Source: DAIDKA01 sp035503515
GTDB lineage: Bacteria; Pseudomonadota; Gammaproteobacteria; Steroidobacterales; Steroidobacteraceae
Direction of reading: 5' to 3'
NCBI GenBank assembly: GCA_035503515.1
Contig: DATJTJ010000016.1
Span: 34,057 to 98,056, forward strand
Length of the DNA stretch: 64,000 nucleotides
In this document: one piece after another, positions 47,163-55,428 of the stretch
Layout of the letters: each line of letters opens with the position of its first letter
Position numbering within the stretch: the stretch's first letter is position 1
The notes under the pieces: generated by a model
Databases searched by the model: none
What the model was told of the DNA's origin: nothing
The model's input: only the letters and a program-made list of their open reading frames with translations
Translations under genes and position numbers: made by a program

Positions 47163-49400
47163 ATGAGCGCCCCCGTCGCAAAGAGACTCCACCGCGGCCT
47201 GTCGCGCCGCCAGGCGATCACCGCCATGGCCACCGCCGCCGGCGGTCTTGCCATCGCGTTCACCCTGCCGGGTCCCGCCTTCGCCGCCGTCGAACCGAGA
47301 CAACCCCGGCCCATGGGCCTGCTGCAGAGCCCGGAGACGATCCCGCCACACGAACTCTCGGCATTCCTGGTGATCGATCCGGACGACACCGTCACGGTGC
47401 GCCTGCCGCACAACGAGCTCGGCCAGGGCACCACCACGGCGCTCGCGATGCTCGTCGCCGAGGAGCTGTACTGTGACTGGTCGAAGGTGAAGTGCGAGTA
47501 CGGATCGGCGAACCGTAACCTTCGTGAGAAGAACGTCTATGGCGCCATGTTCACCGTGGGGAGCCAGGGACTGCGCACCTCGGTTGCCATGATGCAGAAG
47601 GCCGGCGCCAGCGCCCGCGATCGGCTGGTCGGGGCCGCCGCGCGTCGATGGAAGTGCTCCCCCGCCGACTGCAGGGTTGAGAACAGCGTCATCGAGCACA
47701 TGCCGACGGGCCGCAGGCTCACCTACGGTCAGGTCTGCAGCGAGGCCGTGGCCGTCAGGCTCGACAAGGAACCGAAGATCAAGACACCCGATCAGTTCAC
47801 CCTGGTCGGCAAGTCCATGCCGCGGCTCGACACGCAGCCCAAGATCGACGGCTCGGCCCGGTTCGGCATCGACGCCCAGGTGCCGGGCATGGTCTACGCC
47901 GCCATCATCCAGTGCCCGGTACCGGGCGGCAAACTGAAGACGGTGGATGACGGCGCCGTGCGGGGGGCTCCGGGAATCCTGCAGGTGGTGAAGCTGGACA
48001 ACGCGGTGGCCGTGGCCGCCGATCAGTTCTGGCATGCCAAGAAGGCGGTGGATGCCCTGAAGATCGAGTGGGATGTCGGCGCCGCCGGCAATGTGCAGCA
48101 GGCCGACCTCGACAGGATCTACCGCGATGGACTGGACGGCCCGATGGCGTCCGCCCGCAAGGACGGCGACGTGCAGGGGGCTTTGGGGAAATCGGGGGGC
48201 AAGCTCCTCGAAGCCATGTACGAGGCACCCTATCAATCCCACGCTGCCATGGAGCCGCTGAACTGCACCGTCTGGCTGCAACAGGACCGCCTCGATGTGT
48301 GGATCTCCACCCAGGCGCCGATGGCGGTGCTGGCCAGCGTGGCCTCCGCCGCCGGGATCGCACCCGAAAAAACCTTCGTCCACGTCAACTTCGTCGGCGG
48401 CGGCTTCGGCCGGCGCGGCTCTTCCGATGAGGCACCGCAGTGCGTCGCCATCGCCAAGGCGGTGGGCAAACCGGTCAAGCTGATCTGGACCCGAGAGGAG
48501 GATATCCGCCATGACCGCTATCGGCCCCAGGCGGCCACGCGATGGAAGGCCCGTCTGGATGAGGCCGGCAGGATCAATGCCCTCGACGTGAAGGTCGCCG
48601 TACCTTCCCTGCTGAAGGGCGCGGGCGCGGGCGGATTGCGCTTTCCGGGCGTCGAACCCATGGCGGTCGAATGCATCGCGGAAACCGCCTACAAGATCCC
48701 CAACCTCAGCGTCGGGGCCAACCTGATCAATACCCATGTGCCGGTGTCCTTCTGCCGTGGCGTGGGCTCCTCGCAGAATGGCTTCATGATCGAAGGGTTC
48801 ATCGATGAACTGGCGCACGCCGCGGGGCAGGACCCCTATAAGTTCCGTCGGGCACACCTGGACCGGGCCGACTGGATCGGCGTGCTCGACATGCTGGCCG
48901 AGAAATCGAACTGGGGCACGCCCATGGCAGCCGGCCGCGGACGGGGCATCGCCATCATGGAGTGTTATGGCTCGGTCACCGGCCAGGTCGCCGAGGTGAC
49001 CGTCGACTCAAGGGGCAAGGTGAAGGTCGATCGCCTGGTGGCGGTGCTTGACTGCTATCACGCCGCCAATCCGAACACGATCCATCAGCAGATGGAGGGT
49101 GGAGCGCTGTTCGGACTCGGCCAGGCGCTGTTCGGACACATTACGTTCAAGGACGGCGCCGCCCAGCAGAGCAACTACCACGACTACCAGGTCGTACGGA
49201 TGTTCGAGACGCCGCGGATCGAGACCTACCTGCACCTGACGGGCGGACCGCGCTGGGGCGGCGTCGGCGAGCCAGGCGTGGGGCCGACGCCGGCCGCCGT
49301 ATGTAACGCGGTATTCGCCGCCACCGGCAAACGGGTGCGCCGCCTGCCCCTGTCGACGGTGGACCTGACGAAAATCCCGATGCCCGCGCAACTCGGGTAG
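47163..49400 (+). CDS. Molybdenum hydroxylase large subunit, isoquinoline 1-oxidoreductase beta type
   Basis: A 745-residue molybdopterin cytosine dinucleotide enzyme of the xanthine dehydrogenase family, closest in layout to IorB and membrane-bound aldehyde dehydrogenases. A twin-arginine signal (LSRRQAITAMATAAGG) sends the folded enzyme to the periplasm. Cofactor motifs include NELGQGTTTALAMLVAEEL, VNFVGGGFGRRG and QAATRWKARL, and the base-like glutamate lies in GGVGEPGVGPTPAAV. The Fe-S small subunit (IorA type) normally found next to it is absent, so electron transfer must use a subunit encoded elsewhere. AAGGAG precedes the start. Confidence 0.88.
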   Translation: MSAPVAKRLHRGLSRRQAITAMATAAGGLAIAFTLPGPAFAAVEPRQPRPMGLLQSPETIPPHELSAFLVIDPDDTVTVRLPHNELGQGTTTALAMLVAEELYCDWSKVKCEYGSANRNLREKNVYGAMFTVGSQGLRTSVAMMQKAGASARDRLVGAAARRWKCSPADCRVENSVIEHMPTGRRLTYGQVCSEAVAVRLDKEPKIKTPDQFTLVGKSMPRLDTQPKIDGSARFGIDAQVPGMVYAAIIQCPVPGGKLKTVDDGAVRGAPGILQVVKLDNAVAVAADQFWHAKKAVDALKIEWDVGAAGNVQQADLDRIYRDGLDGPMASARKDGDVQGALGKSGGKLLEAMYEAPYQSHAAMEPLNCTVWLQQDRLDVWISTQAPMAVLASVASAAGIAPEKTFVHVNFVGGGFGRRGSSDEAPQCVAIAKAVGKPVKLIWTREEDIRHDRYRPQAATRWKARLDEAGRINALDVKVAVPSLLKGAGAGGLRFPGVEPMAVECIAETAYKIPNLSVGANLINTHVPVSFCRGVGSSQNGFMIEGFIDELAHAAGQDPYKFRRAHLDRADWIGVLDMLAEKSNWGTPMAAGRGRGIAIMECYGSVTGQVAEVTVDSRGKVKVDRLVAVLDCYHAANPNTIHQQMEGGALFGLGQALFGHITFKDGAAQQSNYHDYQVVRMFETPRIETYLHLTGGPRWGGVGEPGVGPTPAAVCNAVFAATGKRVRRLPLSTVDLTKIPMPAQLG

Positions 49401-49403
49401 TCC

Positions 49404-49601
49404 TCAGGCACCGGTCTTGTCGAACACTTCCTCGACGCTCAGGCCGAAGCAGTCCGCAATGCGGAAGGCCAGTGGCAGCGATGGATCGAACTTGCCATTT
49501 TCGATGGCATTGATCGAATTGCGCGAGACACGCACCCGTTCGGCAAGCTCGGCCTGGCTCCAGTCCCTCTCGGCGCGCAGCACCCGGATGCGGTTTTTCA
49601 T
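49404..49601 (-). CDS. XRE-family HTH regulator (small)
   Basis: A 65-residue Cro/C1-type DNA-binding protein with a single helix-turn-helix: LRAERDWSQAELAERVRVSR, then NSINAIENGKFDPSLPLAFRI and DCFGLSVEEVF. It belongs to the short XRE group often paired with a small membrane protein. Here it overlaps the upstream membrane-protein gene by four bases (ATGA). A dyad 56 bases before that gene is a likely operator for autoregulation. Confidence 0.9.
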   Translation of the reverse strand: MKNRIRVLRAERDWSQAELAERVRVSRNSINAIENGKFDPSLPLAFRIADCFGLSVEEVFDKTGA

Positions 49602-50113
49602 GATCCCCCGATGCGCCATCGAGGCAACACCCGAAAGCCCCCCATACGCCGCCACCAGACGATGGAGGCGACGCAGACCCCCAGCGCCTGCACCACCATG
49701 ACCAGCGCCACGCCATAGAAGAACGCCAGCTGCACGGCGAGGCCGTCGGGCGTGCCGGACGGACCGGTGCCGCGCACTCTCACCATCGCATGCACCAGGT
49801 GCACCATCCAGTTCATGACCGGCGGCAGCATCAGCAGCAACGAGGCGGCCAGACCTCCCCAGATCCAGCCGTAGGAGTTGGCGAATCCCTGGGCCGCAAG
49901 ATGTACCTCGTCCATGCGCCGCTGCCGTTTCAGCACCGCGGCAACACAATAGCCCGCCACCAGCATCACCCCGGCTTCGCCGAGGGCCGTGGCCACCAGA
50001 GGACCGACTCGCTTTGCCCAGGGCATCGCGAGAGCGACAGCGGCGACCACGAGGACGATCGGTAGCAGCCACAAGGGGCGCCGGCCGAAGTTTCCGAAGA
50101 CCTTGTTCGTCAT
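49598..50113 (-). CDS. Small membrane protein cotranscribed with XRE regulator
   Basis: A 171-residue membrane protein with four predicted helices: PLWLLPIVLVVAAVALAMP, LVATALGEAGVMLVAGYCVA, GLAASLLLMLPPVMNWMV and FYGVALVMVVQALGVCVASI. No domain is recognised beyond a resemblance to membrane partners of small XRE regulators. It could be a sensor that sequesters or modulates the regulator, but no direct evidence exists. AGGAGA precedes the ATG at 50113. Confidence 0.75.
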   Translation of the reverse strand: MTNKVFGNFGRRPLWLLPIVLVVAAVALAMPWAKRVGPLVATALGEAGVMLVAGYCVAAVLKRQRRMDEVHLAAQGFANSYGWIWGGLAASLLLMLPPVMNWMVHLVHAMVRVRGTGPSGTPDGLAVQLAFFYGVALVMVVQALGVCVASIVWWRRMGGFRVLPRWRIGGS

Positions 50114-50168
50114 TGCGCTCTCCTGCTCGCTCCTATTGCAATGCAAACTGCTCAAAAAGCAAAGCAAG

Positions 50169-50196
50169 CTTGTCATAGTTAGGCCCAATTGACAAG
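50169..50196. promoter_or_regulatory. Candidate XRE operator
   Basis: Perfect 7-bp inverted repeat CTTGTCA-N14-TGACAAG in an AT-rich stretch, 56 bases upstream of the membrane protein/XRE regulator unit. The position and spacing fit a dimeric HTH protein, most simply the XRE regulator of that unit. Confidence 0.5.
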
Positions 50197-50264
50197 TTTT
50201 ATTTGCACTTCGGCTTGCAGGGGAACGGCGCCGCGGGCTCGACCGGGCACGGCAACGGTAGCAA

Positions 50265-51035
50265 CTATCCGCGCCGCCCGAGGTAATCCCGCGCCAGTTG
50301 CCGCAGCCGCTCGCCATCGAAGCTCGGATCGTGCCCGGCGTGCACCACTCGCGCCGGCAGCCGTTCCAGACGCCTCATGGTGGCGGTGTACGCCGCGATG
50401 TCGCTGCCGGGCAGTTCATCCAGCAGTGGACCGTCGTAGATGGCGTCGCCGGAGAAGAAGATTCCGCTCGCGGACTCCCAGAGGCCGATGCTCCCGGGCG
50501 AGTGTCCGGGCAGATGCAGGACCTCGAACACCCGGTTTCCCAGGTCGATCACATCGCCCTCGCTCAGCAACCGCGTGGCAGGCGCCGCCGGGCAGGCGAA
50601 CCGTCGCAGGTCGAAGCCTGCCGAGGGCAGCGCCATGATGAAACTGTCGGCCACTTCGTACCCCGCACGCTCCAGTCCCGCAATGAACTCCAGCGGGTGA
50701 TCCTCGCGGAGCATGCTGAAGTTATCGGACGGCCGTCGGAGGTGGTCGCCTTCCGCGACGTGCACCAGGCGTTCCGCAAATTCATGGAGCGAACCGACGT
50801 GATCCAGGTGCGTGTGCGTGGCGAGGGCCGTGACGGGTCTGGAAAACACCTCGGCCGCAGCGAGCGTGAGGCTCGCGATGCCCATGCCCGTGTCGATGAC
50901 GAGGTCGCGATCGCGCCCCTGTACATGCCAGACATTGCATTGCATGACCCTGATGACATGGGGTTCCCAGATCCGGGTGATGCCATCCCGCAGCCGCTCG
51001 AATTCAAACCAGCGATCCGCAATCGGTAAGTCCAT
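50265..51035 (-). CDS. MBL-fold metallo-hydrolase
   Basis: A 256-residue metallo-beta-lactamase-fold hydrolase. The metal motif is THTHLDH (HxHxDH), with further ligands at HLPGHSPG, FFSGDAIYDG and VVHAGHDPSF, so two metal ions should bind. The class is a glyoxalase II/lactonase-like general hydrolase, and the substrate cannot be told. It is divergent from the guanidine locus. The ATG at 51035 opens MDLPIADRWFEFE and leaves no extra tail. Confidence 0.88.
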   Translation of the reverse strand: MDLPIADRWFEFERLRDGITRIWEPHVIRVMQCNVWHVQGRDRDLVIDTGMGIASLTLAAAEVFSRPVTALATHTHLDHVGSLHEFAERLVHVAEGDHLRRPSDNFSMLREDHPLEFIAGLERAGYEVADSFIMALPSAGFDLRRFACPAAPATRLLSEGDVIDLGNRVFEVLHLPGHSPGSIGLWESASGIFFSGDAIYDGPLLDELPGSDIAAYTATMRRLERLPARVVHAGHDPSFDGERLRQLARDYLGRRG

Positions 51036-51231
51036 GCCTCGATTGTGAACAACAATTCCGCACCGGGCGAGCACTGCGGCAAGCTGGACTAGATTGGGGC
51101 GCGCAGCAGCTGCGAGGCTCCGCCTTGGGGCGACCGGGCGCGGGTGCGCCGGATGTGGTGTTGGCGCGGGGGCCGCGCAATGCCTTGTTTCACGCGGCGT
51201 TACCCGTATTTCCCGGCCGTCGGACCCAGCG

Positions 51232-51248
51232 TCGGCACAGCCCTTGCA
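51232..51248 (+). promoter_or_regulatory. Sigma-54 type promoter of the guanidine locus
   Basis: TCGGCACAGCCCTTGCA contains GG (51234-51235) and GC (51246-51247) exactly 10 bases apart, matching the -24/-12 consensus TTGGCACG-N4-TTGCW. Transcription would start at about 51259, some 20 bases before the riboswitch aptamer. It implies RpoN plus an enhancer-binding protein such as NtrC, i.e. nitrogen control. No enhancer site was identified. Confidence 0.65.
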
Positions 51249-51277
51249 ACACTCTGCGCGTAACTGGAAATGTGCGT

Positions 51278-51382
51278 CTAGGGTTCCGGCCTGTCATTCA
51301 AACAGGTGTCTGGTCCGAGAGAGGCAGTCCGGGCGCGTGATGAATCCGCCCGGATACACGGCGGGACAAAAGCCCGGGAGAT
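51278..51382 (+). promoter_or_regulatory. Guanidine-I (ykkC) riboswitch
   Basis: The conserved parts of the ykkC motif appear in order: CTAGGGTTCCG (51278-51288), a hairpin closed by CCTG/CAGG, CTGGTCCGAGAGAG (51310-51323), a variable stem TCCGGGCG/CGCCCGGA (51328-51335 with 51347-51354), then ACACGGCGGGACAAAAG and CCCGGGAGA. This is nearly identical to the classical core. It binds guanidinium and turns on downstream genes. The 3' strand CCCGGGAG (51373-51380) can alternatively pair with CTCTCGGG (51406-51413), a possible expression platform. It precedes a TonB-dependent receptor. Confidence 0.95.
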
Positions 51383-51503
51383 TGGTTGCGAGGAGTCAGC
51401 GTTGGCTCTCGGGACGATCTCCATTGCGGTAGGTGTCCCGAATGGCCGATTCCAAGGAGTTCCTCGCAAGGGCAAACGGCTTGTGCTTGGAGGTCCCTCG
51501 GCT

Positions 51504-54038
51504 ATGGCAACCCCACGAATTTCGGTCACCGCGGCGGTCATCGCAGTGTTGTACGGCACCACCAGTGCCGCCGCGGAGAGCGCCGCCGATGCGACGGATC
51601 AGGGCCTTCCGGAAGTGACGGTGACGGCGACGCGCCACGAAGCATCGGCGCAGGATGTCCCCCTGAGCATCACCGCGGTCACGGCTGAACAGCTGCAGCA
51701 GGCGGGCATCGCGGACATCTCCGACCTGGCGCATACGCTGTCGGGAGTCAGCTATACCGATAAGGGCCCCTTCAGCGGCGTCAACGGCGCCAACCTGGTC
51801 ATCCGCGGCCTGAACAGTGAAACCACCGCCGGCCTGCCGGCCGCGGCCTCCCCGGTGGTACCGCCCGTCTCCACGTACGTGGACGACACGCCGCTGTTCG
51901 TGAGCCTGCGATTCGACGACCTCGATCGGGTGGAGGTCCTCAAGGGACCCCAGGGCACCCTGTACGGCTCCGGATCGCTCGGCGGAACCATCAAGTTCAT
52001 CCAGCATGCACCCGATGTCACCGGGTTCGATGCAAAGATTGAAACCAGCCTCAGCGACACCGCGCACACCGGCGCCCCGAACGAAGACGTGAAGGGCATG
52101 ATCAACATCCCGTTGGGCGATACCCTTGCCGTGCGGGCCAATGCCAGTTTCACGCACGACGCAGGCTTCATCAACCAGCCGAATCTGTTCGCGCTGGACG
52201 CCAGCGGCGTCCCGCTTGCCGCGCAGCCCGGGAACCTGTTCAGCAATCCGGTTTTCTACCGGCGCGACCATGTCAACGACTACGGCTACGTGACCGAACG
52301 GATCTCGGCGTTATGGGCCCCGGTGGAAGCCTTCCGGGCACAGCTGTCGTACTACCACCAGCTTTCGACCGCCGACGGCTATCCCTACGCGGCGACCAGC
52401 ACGGCCGCCTTCAACATGCCCATCAGCCCGAACACACAGCCCGGCGGCACCTTCACCAATCCGCCGCTGGCCCCGCAGCTGTACAGCGAGGCCGTGCCGG
52501 CAGGTATCGACCGGCTCTCGGATGCCGAGAACAGCACCACGACCACCACGGATGAGGTCGACCTGGTGGCCCTGACGCTCGATTACGACTTCGGCTTCGC
52601 GACCCTCACCTCGGCCACCTCCTGGGCGGACCACTCCAATCACACGCGGGCCGACGAAACCGCGCAATACAGCAACTTCTTCTTCTACCAGAGCCTCTAC
52701 GGACAGTTCCCGCGGACCTTCATCCAGGGCTACGAACGTCTCGACGACAAGCCCATCACCCAGGAGCTGCGGCTGGTTTCCAAGGAAGGCGGCGTTCTCG
52801 ACTGGGTCGCCGGCCTGTTCTTCAATCACCAGCAGACCGACATCCAGGAACATGATTTCGAGCCCGGCTATCTCGCCTTCTACAATGCCTGCGAGCCCAT
52901 CTACGGACAGAGCGCCGGTGACGGCATCACGCCCTCGTACTGCGGCGTGGGCGAAACCGGTGCGGGCGTCGTGAGTTCCTACGCCGGCATACCGATCGTC
53001 CAGGATCAGGCCTACATCGGGGATTTCGAAACGACCTTCAAGGACCTTGCACTGTTCGGCGATCTGACGTGGCGCATCACGCCCGACTGGAGCGTGACCG
53101 GCGGCGGCCGGGTCTTCAAGCAGACGATCGATGGCTCCCAGCAGACCGGCCTGCTGTTCGATGCCGGACCCTTCTTCGCACCGGCGATCCCGATCGCGAA
53201 CATCACGCTCGGCGACACCTGGCGCCGCGCGACCTGGAAGTTCAACACCTCGTATCAGCTCGACAAGACGAATCTATTGTATGCGACATTCTCGCAGGGC
53301 TTTCGCCGCGGCAGCGTCAATGCCCTGCCGTCGTCGGAACTGGGCGGCCTCTACACTCTGCCCACGAGCCTGCGGCAGCTCTCCCCCGACACGGCCAATA
53401 ACTACGAGGTGGGCTTCAAGGGCACGATCGACAATCGCTTCCAGTATTCCGGCGCCGTGTACTACATCCAATGGCACAACGTCCAGGAGGGGCTGCAGCT
53501 GACGCCGCTGGTGCTGCCGGCGTCGATGAACATCGGCGATGCCTACAGCAAGGGGGTCGAGTTCGAAGCGGATGCGCTGCTCACGCGGCACCTCGAGGGC
53601 CAGTTCGACTACACCTATGACCAGACCAAGCTCACCGCCCTGAATCCGCTGTTCGTGTCACCGAACGTATCGGCTCCGCCTCCGGGGATCGGCAGTGCGC
53701 TGCCCGGCACGCCGCGCAACAGCGGCGCCATCACACTCAAGTACGGCCACATCGATTTCGGCATGGGAGAGCTGTACTTCTCGGTTACGGGCCACTACCA
53801 GAGCAGCGTGCTGCCGTCGCTGTCAGCGACCGTGCCGACGGTGGGGGGCTATCTCATGGCAAGCGCACGCGCGGGTTTTGAGGGTGCCCACTGGAGTGGA
53901 TCGCTGTTCGTGACCAATCTGACGAACAATCTGGGCATCACCTCGTACCAGGATCCCGCCATCTTCGGCAACCGCGCCCAGGCCATCGTGTCGCAGCCGC
54001 GGACCGTCGGTATCACCGTAGGGTATTCGTACAAATAG
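51504..54038 (+). CDS. TonB-dependent outer-membrane receptor under guanidine riboswitch
   Basis: An 844-residue TonB-dependent receptor. A signal peptide (residues 1-24) is followed by a TonB box-like LPEVTVTATR, the plug domain (about 50-170, with DRVEVLKGPQGTLYGSGSLGG), and a 22-strand beta-barrel that ends in the aromatic-terminated GITVGYSYK. It would import a scarce ligand across the outer membrane. The guanidine-I riboswitch in its leader suggests guanidine, a guanidino compound or a complex of it as ligand, which is inference. GGAGG lies 10 bases before the ATG. Confidence 0.9.
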   Translation: MATPRISVTAAVIAVLYGTTSAAAESAADATDQGLPEVTVTATRHEASAQDVPLSITAVTAEQLQQAGIADISDLAHTLSGVSYTDKGPFSGVNGANLVIRGLNSETTAGLPAAASPVVPPVSTYVDDTPLFVSLRFDDLDRVEVLKGPQGTLYGSGSLGGTIKFIQHAPDVTGFDAKIETSLSDTAHTGAPNEDVKGMINIPLGDTLAVRANASFTHDAGFINQPNLFALDASGVPLAAQPGNLFSNPVFYRRDHVNDYGYVTERISALWAPVEAFRAQLSYYHQLSTADGYPYAATSTAAFNMPISPNTQPGGTFTNPPLAPQLYSEAVPAGIDRLSDAENSTTTTTDEVDLVALTLDYDFGFATLTSATSWADHSNHTRADETAQYSNFFFYQSLYGQFPRTFIQGYERLDDKPITQELRLVSKEGGVLDWVAGLFFNHQQTDIQEHDFEPGYLAFYNACEPIYGQSAGDGITPSYCGVGETGAGVVSSYAGIPIVQDQAYIGDFETTFKDLALFGDLTWRITPDWSVTGGGRVFKQTIDGSQQTGLLFDAGPFFAPAIPIANITLGDTWRRATWKFNTSYQLDKTNLLYATFSQGFRRGSVNALPSSELGGLYTLPTSLRQLSPDTANNYEVGFKGTIDNRFQYSGAVYYIQWHNVQEGLQLTPLVLPASMNIGDAYSKGVEFEADALLTRHLEGQFDYTYDQTKLTALNPLFVSPNVSAPPPGIGSALPGTPRNSGAITLKYGHIDFGMGELYFSVTGHYQSSVLPSLSATVPTVGGYLMASARAGFEGAHWSGSLFVTNLTNNLGITSYQDPAIFGNRAQAIVSQPRTVGITVGYSYK

Positions 54039-54063
54039 CGGCCTTGACAGTCGCGACGTGACT

Positions 54064-54099
54064 GGCAGTATTACGGAAGTCGATATTCGTAATAACGCC
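54064..54099. promoter_or_regulatory. NikR-type operator before the regulator gene
   Basis: An extended dyad: TATTACG (54069-54075) and CGTAATA (54088-54094) with flanking GGC (54064-54066) and GCC (54097-54099), 13 of 18 base pairs symmetric. Written as half-sites it is GTATTA-N16-TAATAA, the spacing and look of the E. coli NikR site GTATGA-N16-TCATAC. It lies directly before the ATG of the NikR-like gene, so it suggests autoregulation and supports that start. Confidence 0.6.
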
Positions 54100-54588
54100 A
54101 TGAAATCCGTACCCGAGCTTGCCAGGCTGTCAGTGAGCTTACCGAGTGAACTGCTCGCACGACTCGACGCGATGGTCGAGAAGCGGGCGCTCCCGAGCCG
54201 CTCGCAGATGATCGCGGAACTCATCCGGCATGCACTGGCCGAGCACGGCCAGGCCCGCGGCGACGCCGTGCTGGCCGGAACGATCACCCTGATCTATCGC
54301 GCCGAAAGTGGCCGCGTCCGGCATCTGCTGGCCCAGACCCAGACCGCGTTCATCAAGGAGGTGATCTCCTCGCAGCACGTGGTTCTCGAGGAGGACCAGT
54401 CGCTGGAGGTGCTGCTGGTGCAGGGGCCTGCCGCGCGCCTCAATACCCTGTGCGACGCGCTGCGCAAGGTGCGCGGCGTGCAGCAGGTGAAACTGGTGAC
54501 GACGACGGCGTTGCTGCCGCCACTGCACTCGCACGGCGCCCACGAGATGCCTGCGCTGGCGCCGCCCGTGGCACGGAGCAGCCGGTGA
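54100..54588 (+). CDS. NikR-like ribbon-helix-helix regulator with degenerate metal site
   Basis: A 162-residue protein. Residues 8-48 are a ribbon-helix-helix (LARLSVSLPSELLARLDAMV) and 58-130 an ACT-like domain aligned to NikR. Of the four nickel ligands of E. coli NikR (His76, His87, His89, Cys95) only His87 is kept (His93 here); the others read Thr82, Val95 and Ser101. So it probably does not respond to nickel in the usual way. A His-containing tail (LHSHGAH) is extra. Its GTGA overlap with the next gene places it in the guanidine operon. The start is ATG 54100, not the GTG at 54058. Confidence 0.85.
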   Translation: MKSVPELARLSVSLPSELLARLDAMVEKRALPSRSQMIAELIRHALAEHGQARGDAVLAGTITLIYRAESGRVRHLLAQTQTAFIKEVISSQHVVLEEDQSLEVLLVQGPAARLNTLCDALRKVRGVQQVKLVTTTALLPPLHSHGAHEMPALAPPVARSSR

Positions 54589-55415
54589 ACAAGGGCGCCA
54601 TCACCGATCCCGCCAGCGCGCGCGCGCACGCGCTGGCCATGGCCGGCACGAAGGCGGAGGCGATGCCCACCGTGCCCGCCTGGGACTGCCGCGACCTGCC
54701 CCCTGGCGTCGGGTCGCAGGACATGCTGTGGGAGGAAACCGTGGCGGGCGGCGGCTATGCCGCCAGGGAACTCGCCCGCGGCGCGCGGCTGCGCCTGGTC
54801 GATCTGCGTGGCGATGCGTGCGTATCCATGCTGGTGTTCAATTCCGACCGTCCGATCGAGCGCCTGAACATCGCCGATACGCTCAAGGTGCAATGGAACG
54901 CCAATCTGCAGGCCGGCCGGCTGCTGCTGTCCGACATGGGCCGGGTCCTGCTCAGCATCCTCGAGGACGAGGCGGGAACTCACGACGCCTTCTGTGGCCC
55001 GTCGAACCACCGCACCAATGCCCGCAAATACGGCAACGGCGCCAACTGGAGTGAACAGCCCAACGCGCGTGATCGTCTGCTGCTGGGCGCAGCGAAGAGC
55101 GGCCTTGGTGCACGCGACGTGCATCCGTGCATCAATTGGTTCAAAGCAGTGCACGTGGCCCCGGACGGCACCACGAAGTTGCAGGTGGGCCCATTTTCGC
55201 CCGGCCGGGCACTACTGCTGCGCGCTGAAATGAACGCGCTCATCGTGATCGCCAACTGTCCGCACGTGCTGGACCCTCGGCCGCGCTATGCCGTTACGCC
55301 GGTTCGACTTTCCGCCTGGCGCGGCCCGGTCGCGGACGCCGCGGACCCCATCCGCAATTCGACACCGGAAGCACTGCGAGCGTTCCTGAACGTGGAGGAC
55401 TACTTCCGTCGCTGA
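54585..55415 (+). CDS. DUF1989 protein, carboxyguanidine deiminase subunit type
   Basis: A 276-residue urea-carboxylase-associated protein of the DUF1989 family. ARGARLRLVDLRGDACVSML and ERLNIADTLKVQWNANL are family blocks, and HDAFCGPSNH holds the cysteine expected to bind a metal. Proteins of this pair were recently shown to form carboxyguanidine deiminase (CgdAB), which turns carboxyguanidine into allophanate and ammonia. Which of the two subunits this is remains open. The GTG start overlaps the regulator stop. Confidence 0.88.
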   Translation: MNKGAITDPASARAHALAMAGTKAEAMPTVPAWDCRDLPPGVGSQDMLWEETVAGGGYAARELARGARLRLVDLRGDACVSMLVFNSDRPIERLNIADTLKVQWNANLQAGRLLLSDMGRVLLSILEDEAGTHDAFCGPSNHRTNARKYGNGANWSEQPNARDRLLLGAAKSGLGARDVHPCINWFKAVHVAPDGTTKLQVGPFSPGRALLLRAEMNALIVIANCPHVLDPRPRYAVTPVRLSAWRGPVADAADPIRNSTPEALRAFLNVEDYFRR

Positions 55416-55428
55416 GGTTGCACGCAAC

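Noticed and set aside
54058..54099. GTG 54058 as the start of the NikR-like protein
   Set aside because: It would put the operator dyad inside the coding sequence and add residues absent from NikR homologues.
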